This document shows, in pieces, positions 56,496-64,000 of a stretch of 64,000 nt of DNA (positions are counted from its first letter, which is position 1; each line of letters opens with the position of its first letter). The DNA is from Psychrobacter aquaticus CMS 56. Its GTDB lineage: Bacteria; Pseudomonadota; Gammaproteobacteria; Pseudomonadales; Moraxellaceae. The notes below the pieces were generated by a model. It saw only the letters and a list, made by a program, of their open reading frames with translations. It was not told the origin of the DNA and searched no databases. The DNA is taken from assembly GCF_000471625.1 (NCBI RefSeq), contig NZ_AUSW01000015.1:243928-307927 (forward strand), written 5' to 3'. Both the position numbers and the translations under genes were made by a program.

Positions 56496-59400
56496 TCATG
56501 TAAGCAGTCCATTTTCAAGGTGCTTAGAAGCCTGCCTAACTGCATAGCCATCCGACTTTAATAAATCATCCCAAATATCTAAGCATACATTCAAAATATC
56601 TTCATCCTCATCATCAACCGCTTCATCATATATTCTTTGCAGTATCTTAGTTAATCTATCCATTTCACTATGAAGACTCTGTTTAGCTTCGGCAGATAAA
56701 GTAGCTGTAGCTATTTCAGAGAATAACTGTAATAACACACTTTTATAGCCTTCTAGATTTAAACCATGATTCTCTAAAGCATAAAACAAGTGGTATATCT
56801 TTCTGTGTGCTTTTTGGGAGTTCATGTAAATATCTAATAGTTCTTCGGTAACTCCTTTATTCCAAAAGTTCTTCTGTCGAACAGAATGTAGCAATTTATC
56901 TCTCACTTTCTGCGAGCTATCATTAATTAAGGATCTGTATACATCCACTAATTTGTGCTCTTGCTCTGCATAATCGTCTACCGTTAGAAATTGAACTAAA
57001 ACTTCGGCGATACCTAGCTTGACTGAATCATCAGCTGTTAAGATAGATGATAGGTAATTCTCAAATAAACCATTAAAAAAATAGCGTGCAAAAACTTGTA
57101 TGCCAGCCTGCTTACGAACCTCTTCATACTCAGAAATAAGCATAAGTTTCACTAACTCTACATACTGATATTTAAAATTATCTGTAAAAGCTGAATTAAA
57201 AAAGTGATAGGATTGATGAGCACAACTCATTCTTAAGTCGGATTTACATAAGTCCAGAAACTTCTGCAATGCGTAGTTTATGTCGTAATTTAGGAAAGAA
57301 GTCAATAATCTGACTGCTACTATTTTTACAGCAGGATGTGGATCATTTATAGCAGAATCAATCAAACTCAGATTATCACGTGCATACTCTTCATTATCCC
57401 AAAATATTTTGGCAATACCATCGTATGCAATACCTCTACAACAATTAATTGAATTATGAAGTAGATTTTGAGCTGTGGTTTCCTCTGGATTTTTACCTTC
57501 TTTAGGATTATATACGTTAAGTTTTCCGATATCTGGGTCATTAGAGTTTTGAGCAATATCAATAAGTCTGTTAAGTATAGTGGGATGCTTAATAATTTTA
57601 GGATTATTAGCTAATAATCTCGTCAAAGAATGACTCTCATTCGAATTGTTGAAGTGCTCGACTACTCTATAGCGTAGTTCTAACGGACAAGGTTGCCATT
57701 TCTCTTTAAATTTTTCAGCTAAATTAGATGGATTAGTGGCTGCTAGACCCCAATATATATTATCAATAAATTCCTGATTAATATTTGATGGTAGGGACAA
57801 AGCTAGTTTTGCGAATCTTTCTGGTTGATTTTCAACAGCTGTATTTAAGCTTCTCGAAAAGGTGTAAATACTAGACTCTGCAACGACACTAGTATCTATC
57901 TGTCGCATTTTAAAAGTACTAAAACGCTCTTCATCTGTGAGTATGAGTTTTGTCCATGCCTTATCAGATAGTATATTTGGTTGTGGTAAAGGAGAAACAA
58001 CTGCACCACCATATGAAGAATCATATGAATAAAAATAAGTATCACTACAACCTTTAAATCTTCTTTGTAAAATATTATGTAAGTCTATGGATTTTTTGCT
58101 GATACGATTATCATCAAGTTTATTAAGTAAGAAGTACTGAGCTTCTCCCCAAAAACTTTTATAGACTTTTCCAAACTGTCTTCGTATATCTAATATGCGT
58201 TTTACACTTTCTAAGTCTTTACTAACGCCAATACCTAATACTGCGTATTCCAGACTTTCATAAAGCTCATTTGAACAATGAGGTGAATATTTTTCTATCA
58301 AATTTCCTGAAAGCACCCATTTAGGTTCTTCGTAGTCATTCCCACAAGCTAATCTAGTAGTTGGGTTGTCCAGTAACCATTTTATGATTTGATCAGAATA
58401 CCCAGTAGGTAAATTTAGCAATAGATTTGCAATAATGTATTCGACGACTGGATGCTTATTCGTTAGATATGGGGTTAACAAATGGAATAGTTCATTTGGT
58501 CTCTCAAAATATTGCTTACCTGCTTCAAAAAGTATGCTTAACACACCTCTTACTAAAGAATCTCTATGCTCATTAAATAGAAGTCTTCCTCTGTAGAGCC
58601 ATATTCTTGTATAAGAGCTTTCATCAATCGAGCTACTAATTATTTTAAAAACCTGAGGCATTAACTTTTCAAGAACATCGTGAGGCAAAGCTTCTGCAAT
58701 GTTTTCTAGGTCTTCGATCTGACCTTCTCTCCATACCTTTCGATGTAGATACTTAACCGACTCTTCAGCTTCTTCTATTTCAAAGCTCGAGTCTGTTAAT
58801 TCTTTTTTATAACCTTCTAGAATTAGCTGTATTAACTCAATTGCCTTTATTGGATGCTTTTTTGCTAATTCATCCCAATTAATATAATTAATTGCACAAC
58901 CTAATTGTAAAAGCTTTTTACGTACTGCGAACATCTCTTCTGAATCATCTTGAATGTTCCAATTCAAAGCAGAATGGCATCTATTATTCCACTTCTCAGA
59001 TACTCCAATGAATGGCTCAATCTCTTTTATAACAATGTCGGGCGCTTTGCCAGCTATAGAACTTAATAATCGAATAGCTAGATCCATTTGCGAGTCAGAT
59101 CCATTTAGCCATCTAGAAATCACATTTTGTTCTGAAAGCACCTCGACTATTTGCGGGTGTCCAAAACAAGCATGGTCAATAAAAGGCTGATTTAATTCTT
59201 CATTGTCTATTAGACTTATTATTAGGTGGCGTAATGGTGCTTTAATAGTTGTAACTTCACCAATCACATTAATAGCTAAGTACTTAATATGAAAACGAAT
59301 ATCAGTACTATTGAGCAAAGCTGAAGCATTTTTACAAAACACTGATTGTTTCGATTGGGCCAATAGCTTCAGAGCATACTTAATGTGCTCTCTACGGGTG

Positions 59401-61178
59401 AGTGTTTGTTCAGACTTTGAACCAATCTCTTCAAGCAGCGCATCACTTGACCGTTGAGCGGTATCAAAGAGACGTTTTCCTAAGTGATAATCGAATAGTG
59501 CTTGATGCTGGAAGCTGATTTGATTCTCATGCTTATGCAGTATACCTACAGAGATTAGTACCTCTAATGCATTAGGGTTAGGATTGCTAAGTAAACTTAT
59601 AGGTATAGAAAACTGCATGTTTTGGCTTGCTTTTTCTACAAAATTATCAACAATTGAGTTAGCCAAACTCGTATCAATTAATATTTTACTCAGCTGTTTT
59701 ATTCTATCTTCCCAATATAAGCTAATAAGATCTATCTTACTGGTGAAGTCTGGATTGTCATGATTATCTTTAATAATTCGTAAATATAAACTTAACCATA
59801 TTGGAATTCTCAGAATAGACTGTTTAATAGGTGATAAAGAGTCATAGTTCTCGTAAGGGTCTAAAATTTCTTTAACTTGCTCAGCAGGTAACTCTGATAA
59901 TTCTATATGAGCAGCCTTATCATTGAGATCTAATATCCAATGTTGCAACTGTGGATCTTCTTTTAAGTCAAAATCTCTACAGGCAAGTACCAAACAGATA
60001 TCATGATTACTTGCTCTTAATTGAATAACTTGTCTGGCAATCTCCTGACATACTTGCAACGCATTACTAGAGTGATTCGCTGTCCAACGTATTGCATCCA
60101 ACTGATCTAAGATAATGACTGCTTTTGTATCACCCGCAAAAGTATTTAAGCAGAATACAGGTGAATGAGTTAATCCTAAATCACGCCCAAATGCGTCTGC
60201 GTTTTTTTCAGGACGATTTCTATCTAGCCGTATAGGCAGAGATATGTATTTTTGCTCATTAAGATAATCACAAAGCTGCAGTAGAAAAGCACTTTTACCC
60301 ATACCGGCTTCTGCTTTGATTAGGGTAATAGGATAGCTATTCATAGATTCAAGGCATTCGTCAAGTTCTGGGCGTTTAATTAAGCTATCATCAATGAGGA
60401 AAGGTTTTATAGTTGATTGAAAATCACAATTAATCCTTTTTATCTCGGAAAACACCCTTTCATCATTTTCATAAACTCTTAGATTAAATCCCCGCATCTG
60501 CATGTCATTCAGTAGTTGGGATGTAGTGATTGGCAAACGTAGTTTATTAGAGCTTATAGGATAATTTTCTAGAAAATCAATAATATCTTCAGGATTACTA
60601 CTGAATTCTTTATTAACCTTGTCAATGATATCTCTTCGTGATTCAGAATTAGAAGAAAAGTTAATAACTTCAAAATGCTTTAAAAACTTAATTGCATCTA
60701 TGATGTTGAAATTTCCGTCACTGTGCAGTATTAATCGTGCGCACAAGTCTTCAAAGAACTTAAGACGTTCTTTGCTTTGATTAATTTGATGTTCTATAAA
60801 TTCTTCAGGACTATCTGTTGTATTATTGGCGCTCAAACTGAGCTGAGATAATTGTGTAAATGAGAACGGGGATACAGTCTTGAAAACACAACCCGTTCTA
60901 TAAATTTGTTTATATGCTTTCTCTAATACTCCAGCTTCATCAAGTCTGGATAAGCTCCATACATCGGCATATTTATGGCTAGATTTGCATTGATGAAACT
61001 CTCTCTGCCCATCTAAACACTCGACAATTAAATCAACACCTGTCTCATCTTCTCCTAAAGGCTCGATAGTGACAGACCGCACTTCCTCTTCAGCTAGCCT
61101 CAATAACTGCTTAGCAACCCAAATTGCTTCGTAGCTATTTCCAAATTTATCTGCAAACCCACCACCTTCTAATGCCAT
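56496..61178 (-). CDS. Avs4-like STAND NTPase with N-terminal PD-(D/E)xK nuclease
   Basis: A 1560-residue protein. Residues 1-130 form an Mrr-like PD-(D/E)xK nuclease with conserved GNSYEAIWVAKQLL, D49 (TGVDLIVE), E60 and Q63-x-K65 (FHQCKSS). The STAND ATPase follows: Walker A KAEAGMGKSAF at about 288-298 and Walker B AVIILDQLDAIRW near 345-360. Residues about 650-1560 are HEAT/TPR-like helical repeats that would form the sensor. Avs4 proteins recognise the phage portal protein and then degrade DNA. Architecture and length (about 1600) fit Avs4. It is the second Avs-type gene here and is transcribed alone, from the right. Confidence 0.85.
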   Translation of the reverse strand: MALEGGGFADKFGNSYEAIWVAKQLLRLAEEEVRSVTIEPLGEDETGVDLIVECLDGQREFHQCKSSHKYADVWSLSRLDEAGVLEKAYKQIYRTGCVFKTVSPFSFTQLSQLSLSANNTTDSPEEFIEHQINQSKERLKFFEDLCARLILHSDGNFNIIDAIKFLKHFEVINFSSNSESRRDIIDKVNKEFSSNPEDIIDFLENYPISSNKLRLPITTSQLLNDMQMRGFNLRVYENDERVFSEIKRINCDFQSTIKPFLIDDSLIKRPELDECLESMNSYPITLIKAEAGMGKSAFLLQLCDYLNEQKYISLPIRLDRNRPEKNADAFGRDLGLTHSPVFCLNTFAGDTKAVIILDQLDAIRWTANHSSNALQVCQEIARQVIQLRASNHDICLVLACRDFDLKEDPQLQHWILDLNDKAAHIELSELPAEQVKEILDPYENYDSLSPIKQSILRIPIWLSLYLRIIKDNHDNPDFTSKIDLISLYWEDRIKQLSKILIDTSLANSIVDNFVEKASQNMQFSIPISLLSNPNPNALEVLISVGILHKHENQISFQHQALFDYHLGKRLFDTAQRSSDALLEEIGSKSEQTLTRREHIKYALKLLAQSKQSVFCKNASALLNSTDIRFHIKYLAINVIGEVTTIKAPLRHLIISLIDNEELNQPFIDHACFGHPQIVEVLSEQNVISRWLNGSDSQMDLAIRLLSSIAGKAPDIVIKEIEPFIGVSEKWNNRCHSALNWNIQDDSEEMFAVRKKLLQLGCAINYINWDELAKKHPIKAIELIQLILEGYKKELTDSSFEIEEAEESVKYLHRKVWREGQIEDLENIAEALPHDVLEKLMPQVFKIISSSIDESSYTRIWLYRGRLLFNEHRDSLVRGVLSILFEAGKQYFERPNELFHLLTPYLTNKHPVVEYIIANLLLNLPTGYSDQIIKWLLDNPTTRLACGNDYEEPKWVLSGNLIEKYSPHCSNELYESLEYAVLGIGVSKDLESVKRILDIRRQFGKVYKSFWGEAQYFLLNKLDDNRISKKSIDLHNILQRRFKGCSDTYFYSYDSSYGGAVVSPLPQPNILSDKAWTKLILTDEERFSTFKMRQIDTSVVAESSIYTFSRSLNTAVENQPERFAKLALSLPSNINQEFIDNIYWGLAATNPSNLAEKFKEKWQPCPLELRYRVVEHFNNSNESHSLTRLLANNPKIIKHPTILNRLIDIAQNSNDPDIGKLNVYNPKEGKNPEETTAQNLLHNSINCCRGIAYDGIAKIFWDNEEYARDNLSLIDSAINDPHPAVKIVAVRLLTSFLNYDINYALQKFLDLCKSDLRMSCAHQSYHFFNSAFTDNFKYQYVELVKLMLISEYEEVRKQAGIQVFARYFFNGLFENYLSSILTADDSVKLGIAEVLVQFLTVDDYAEQEHKLVDVYRSLINDSSQKVRDKLLHSVRQKNFWNKGVTEELLDIYMNSQKAHRKIYHLFYALENHGLNLEGYKSVLLQLFSEIATATLSAEAKQSLHSEMDRLTKILQRIYDEAVDDEDEDILNVCLDIWDDLLKSDGYAVRQASKHLENGLLT

Positions 61179-61264
61179 AGCTGAATTACCTTCATTAATA
61201 TCAGTATATTAAAAATAGTAGCATGAAAGGATGTTTAAAGAAGATAAATATAGAAATCTTCAAT

Positions 61265-61296
61265 CAAAAAAACCAGAGAGCATTAGCAATCTGGTT
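61265..61296 (-). terminator. Terminator of the small minus-strand operon
   Basis: On the minus strand AACCAGA pairs with TCTGGTT and is followed by a run of T. It lies 20 bp after the stop of the zinc-ribbon gene. Confidence 0.75.
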
Positions 61297-61316
61297 ATTA
61301 AATAATCTTTAAATTA

Positions 61317-61637
61317 TCATCTGCTAACTGTAAGCTGCCCGCCAGAAAAACTAATACATGATTCGCAGAACCAAGATGACTGTTTTCTGATATAAGGTAT
61401 ATCCGCTGGTACATCAAGTTGATACGGCCTTCCACAGTACTCACAGTGCACATCATCTAAGTAAGCTTGACACTCTGCTAATACGCCAAACAGAATATGA
61501 TAATCGATATGGTATTGTCTGCAGAGTATTTCTATATACTCTACATACCGCCCATCATGCCCGTATGCCCAATAGTCTTCACATAGTTGTATGTCGGACT
61601 GATCTGCATTAGCGCTGAAAATAAGTTTTAAGCTCAT
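61317..61637 (-). CDS. Small zinc-ribbon-like protein
   Basis: The ATG at 61637 (MSLKLIFSANADQSD) has GGAGATAACC directly upstream, giving 106 residues. Two Cys pairs, CEYCGRPYQLD near residue 65 and WFCESCISF near residue 90, should bind one zinc ion. The N-terminal half is acidic and helical. I do not recognise a family; such proteins occur in the accessory part of integrative elements. It follows the 92-residue gene by 31 bp on the same strand and ends at a terminator. Confidence 0.7.
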   Translation of the reverse strand: MSLKLIFSANADQSDIQLCEDYWAYGHDGRYVEYIEILCRQYHIDYHILFGVLAECQAYLDDVHCEYCGRPYQLDVPADIPYIRKQSSWFCESCISFSGGQLTVSR

Positions 61638-61668
61638 GGTTATCTCCAAACCAAATAATTAACATTAA

Positions 61669-61947
61669 TCACAACGAATAAGGAATCTCGTAATGATTCA
61701 TAATGGCCAAAAACTTGGTCTCAAGATTCGTTAAGGTATAACGATTCAGCGCTAATCCTTCATTTAGCTCTCGTTGCACCCATATCCTAATCGCCTCATC
61801 ATTATAAAATATCGGATTGACGCCTAGCATCTTTGCTAACTGTGAACCCTGTTGTATTTGCAGGTTTACCATAAGCTTAGTAGATAGCGATATCGCTTCG
61901 GCGCTTAACCAAATTGAAGCATTCAGCGGTTTAATAAATGTGTTCAT
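61669..61947 (-). CDS. Hypothetical 92-residue island protein
   Basis: The ATG at 61947 has TAGGAGATTATAC upstream, a strong ribosome-binding site. The product is helical, with no signal peptide, membrane segment or metal motif. It contains EAIRIWVQRELNEGLALNRYTL, which looks like a soluble helix pair. It is the first gene of the two-gene operon with the zinc-ribbon protein. No function can be inferred beyond its place in the mobility module. Confidence 0.65.
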   Translation of the reverse strand: MNTFIKPLNASIWLSAEAISLSTKLMVNLQIQQGSQLAKMLGVNPIFYNDEAIRIWVQRELNEGLALNRYTLTNLETKFLAIMNHYEIPYSL

Positions 61948-62175
61948 GTATAATCTCCTATAGATTATTATTTCTCTCTGTTGGTCGTAATGACTTCCTA
62001 CAGTTGAAATTATACATATATTTTAAGCTATTGCAACTTAAAATAACCTTCTATAGAACATTTTGTTATCGAATAGTTTGTTTAGCATATTTGAGAAACT
62101 ATAGTATTGCTGCGTATTATTTGGGGTAATGACTGATAAGCGCAGCATTATCTTGGATTCTAAAAGGAAGAACGT

Positions 62176-62385
62176 TTATTGTTCTTCCCTAACTATTTCA
62201 TAAAGATCGCCCACTTCAATATCCAAATATAAACATAGCTTCTCTACAACTTCTAGATCTACTCTAGTGGCTTCTTCATTATACATACGTGTGATTGTGC
62301 CTCTGTTGATATCCGTATCTTTAGATACGTCAGCAATCTTAAGTCTTTTCTCACCCATAATTCTAGATAAATTACACTTCACCAT
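62176..62385 (-). CDS. XRE/Cro-C1 family repressor-like protein
   Basis: The frame opens further upstream, but the ATG at 62385 has GGAGGAGGTT directly before it, so I start there (69 residues). It is a compact helix-turn-helix protein: LKIADVSKDTDINRGTITRMYNEEATRVDLEVVEKL. This is the Cro/C1 type close to the YozG/antitoxin-like small regulators. It faces the divergent excisionase-like/integrase pair, so it probably controls their transcription. A palindrome at 62407-62419 lies 22 bp upstream of its start codon. Confidence 0.85.
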   Translation of the reverse strand: MVKCNLSRIMGEKRLKIADVSKDTDINRGTITRMYNEEATRVDLEVVEKLCLYLDIEVGDLYEIVREEQ

Positions 62386-62406
62386 AACCTCCTCCATAAT
62401 AAAATA

Positions 62407-62419
62407 ATCTACTGTAGAT
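62407..62419. promoter_or_regulatory. Operator-like palindrome in the divergent region
   Basis: ATCTACTGTAGAT is a perfect 13-bp palindrome (6-1-6) between the XRE gene and the integrase-side genes, in an AT-rich stretch likely to hold both promoters. Confidence 0.55.
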
Positions 62420-62521
62420 AAAAATAACTTGCAAAAGATAATTTTTAGTGTAAATTGTGTTCTATAGCAGGTCATAAAGCTATTAGATAATAACACTTTG
62501 ATCTTTAGTAAGGATTTTACT

Positions 62522-62737
62522 ATGAGTTATACCTATTTAACAACCGAAGAGCTGTCACAACGTATTAAATATGATAGCAAGACAATACGCAATCAACTTA
62601 AGGATGCGGTATTTATTGAGGGCGTTCATTACATCAAACCATTTGGAGGTAGAAAAATCCTTTTTATATGGCAAAAGATTGAAGAGTTAATGCTGACAGG
62701 CTACGACGATAACATTCCATTTGCAGCGGGAGCGTAA
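62522..62737 (+). CDS. Excisionase/AlpA-like DNA-binding protein
   Basis: I start at the ATG at 62522 (MSYTYLTTEELSQRIKYD), preceded by AAGGA, giving 71 residues. TTEELSQRIKYDSKTIRNQLKD is a winged-helix/MerR-like helix-turn-helix of the type found in excisionases and AlpA regulators, followed by a basic patch and FIWQKIEELMLTG. It ends two bases before the integrase start, so the pair is translated together. It may act as directionality factor for the integrase or as its activator. Confidence 0.75.
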   Translation: MSYTYLTTEELSQRIKYDSKTIRNQLKDAVFIEGVHYIKPFGGRKILFIWQKIEELMLTGYDDNIPFAAGA

Positions 62738-62739
62738 TC

Positions 62740-63915
62740 ATGGCGAGTATCAATAGCCGTAATGGCAACCTGTATGTAGATTTCCGATACATAGGTCAAC
62801 GTTGTAGAGAGCAAACCTTACTGGCAGACACTAAGCCTAATCGAAAGCGTCTAGAAAATTTCGTTAGCAAAATGGAGGCAGACATTCAATTAGGTAGTTT
62901 TCGTTATGAAAACTATTTTCCGCAAAGTAAAAAGCTTGAGCAGTTTCAAAGCTTAGAGCTTATGAAGTCAACGAATAGTCATAAGGACTCAAGCTCAGGC
63001 TTTGATAGTTTTAGCAAAGTTTGGTTAGAGGAGAAAAAGCCGGAATGGCGGGACTCTCAAATAAGTAATGTGGAAGATATATTTAGAATTTACCTAATTC
63101 CTCATTTTGGTAATGTACCGCTAAATACCATTAGCAAAGCCAAAATCATGACTTTTCGAGGCAAGTTAGTTAAAGAGGGTAATAACGGACGACCTTTATC
63201 AGCGTCTCGCATTAATCATATCATGACGCCATTACGTATGGTGCTTACCGAAGCCTCTGAGCGTTTTGATTTTGACAGCCCTTGGAAGAATGTAAAACCA
63301 CTCAGTGAGCCTAAAAGTAATGTCAGTCCTTTTACTCTAGAAGAGGTCATGCTGATTATCAATAACGTGAGAGCAGATTATAAGCCTTACTATATCGTAC
63401 GATTTTTTACAGGTATGCGTACAGGTGAGATTGATGGTTTGCCTTGGAAAAATATAGATTTTGAGCGCCGACAAATCATCGTTGATCAGGCAGTCGTTAA
63501 TGGTGTCATAGGCGAAACTAAAACCTCAGGTTCGAATCGTGTTATTCAGATGAACCAACTGGTTTATGATGCGTTGATTGAGCAGCAGATCCTGACTAAA
63601 CATCAAGGTGAGTTCGTTTTCTGCACAAAGGCAGGTACTCCTTTTAACCATCGCAATGTGACCAAGCGAGTTTGGTATCCGTTACTACGATATTTAGAGC
63701 TTGATAAGCGTAATCCTTACCAAAGCAGACATACAGCCGCGACGCTTTGGCTTGCTGCTGGTGAGTCGCCTGAGTGGATTGCTGCGCAAATGGGTCATAG
63801 CAACACAAAAATGCTATTCACAGTGTATTCTCGCTATGTACCAAACCTAACTCGTCAAGACGGAAGTGCGCTGGATAAGCTATTGAAAGACCGAGGTATA
63901 CTACAAAACCTATGA
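62740..63915 (+). CDS. Tyrosine integrase of the island
   Basis: The 391-residue protein is a complete tyrosine recombinase. Residues 1-45 (MASINSRNGNLYVDFRYIGQ) match the arm-type DNA-binding domain of phage integrases (DUF3596-like). A core-binding domain follows at about 85-180 and the catalytic domain at about 195-380, with R227 (FTGMRTGEI), R330 in YQSRHTAAT, H353 in MGHSN and the nucleophile Y363 (TVYSRYV). The first His of the HxxR motif is replaced by Tyr, a common variant in this group. It is coupled to the excisionase-like gene and points at the right end, so an attachment site probably lies just beyond. Confidence 0.95.
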   Translation: MASINSRNGNLYVDFRYIGQRCREQTLLADTKPNRKRLENFVSKMEADIQLGSFRYENYFPQSKKLEQFQSLELMKSTNSHKDSSSGFDSFSKVWLEEKKPEWRDSQISNVEDIFRIYLIPHFGNVPLNTISKAKIMTFRGKLVKEGNNGRPLSASRINHIMTPLRMVLTEASERFDFDSPWKNVKPLSEPKSNVSPFTLEEVMLIINNVRADYKPYYIVRFFTGMRTGEIDGLPWKNIDFERRQIIVDQAVVNGVIGETKTSGSNRVIQMNQLVYDALIEQQILTKHQGEFVFCTKAGTPFNHRNVTKRVWYPLLRYLELDKRNPYQSRHTAATLWLAAGESPEWIAAQMGHSNTKMLFTVYSRYVPNLTRQDGSALDKLLKDRGILQNL

Positions 63916-63932
63916 AAAAGCCTATATTTAAC

Positions 63933-63963
63933 AAAAAGACATCCGAATAGATGTCTTTTTTTA
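63933..63963 (+). terminator. Terminator after the integrase gene
   Basis: AAAAAGACATC pairs with GATGTCTTTTT around a 6-nt loop, with more T after it. Beyond it only 37 bp remain in the window. Confidence 0.85.
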
Positions 63964-64000
63964 TTTTATCGCTGGATGCTTTATATAAATGCAGCTATAG

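Noticed and set aside
56496..63915. Prophage
   Set aside because: An integrase, repressor and excisionase-like gene are present, but no structural, terminase, portal or lysis genes; it is an integrative island.

Overview
The window looks like chromosome from a psychrotolerant gammaproteobacterium of the Moraxellaceae, most likely Psychrobacter. This is inferred from gene content (ubiquinone genes, PilSR plus a GacA-type regulator, PPK2-type Pap beside a PiT transporter, class II aldolase and pgk), moderate to low GC, Asn/Gln/Thr-rich expansions in housekeeping proteins, and short palindromic intergenic elements. It was not checked against any database.

Layout. Positions 1-32,300 are core genome: a glutathione S-transferase tail, a META/DUF4377 lipoprotein, ruvC, fxsA, gpmI, an S41 (CtpA-type) protease, then the minus-strand cluster pilR-pilS-gacA-like. 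Next come pbpG, thiE, a small DksA/TraR zinc-finger gene, pgk, an Ala/Glu-rich lipoprotein, fba, ruvA, ruvB, and minus-strand ubiE-ubiJ-ubiB. A FFLEELY-like protein, pap, pit, a rare XRE-HTH/aminotransferase fusion, msrB and a glutathione peroxidase follow. The core ends with tRNA-Val(TAC) and tRNA-Asp(GTC) behind a strong promoter and a long structured leader.

Positions 32,300-63,960 are an AT-rich genomic island packed with defence genes. From the left it holds a GGTGACCA repeat cluster, an McrC relic, a decayed IS3-type element, a 1251-residue CHAT-protease protein, and a convergent Avs3-like STAND NTPase (Cap4-type nuclease, about 2100 aa) with a small overlapping partner gene. A type III restriction-modification pair (mod-res) follows. 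Next is a four-gene SMC operon of Wadjet/MksBEFG type in the order SMC-MukE-like-kleisin-Toprim, then an Avs4-like STAND NTPase (PD-(D/E)xK nuclease, 1560 aa). The right end is a mobility module: two small genes, an XRE repressor, a divergent excisionase/AlpA-like gene and a tyrosine integrase. Two near-identical IS3-type right ends, in the same orientation, bracket the 22 kb from the CHAT gene to the SMC operon.

How the parts work together (inference): the island layers DNA modification/restriction (type III), plasmid or SMC-based surveillance (Wadjet-like) and phage-protein sensing that would trigger cell suicide (two Avs proteins, possibly the CHAT protease). The best candidates for something undescribed are the CHAT protein with its uncharacterised N-terminal half, the small gene overlapping the Avs3-like gene, and the variant Wadjet-like operon. 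In the core, the XRE-aminotransferase fusion with two matching 17-bp palindromes upstream looks like a self-regulating PLP-dependent repressor of an unusual class.
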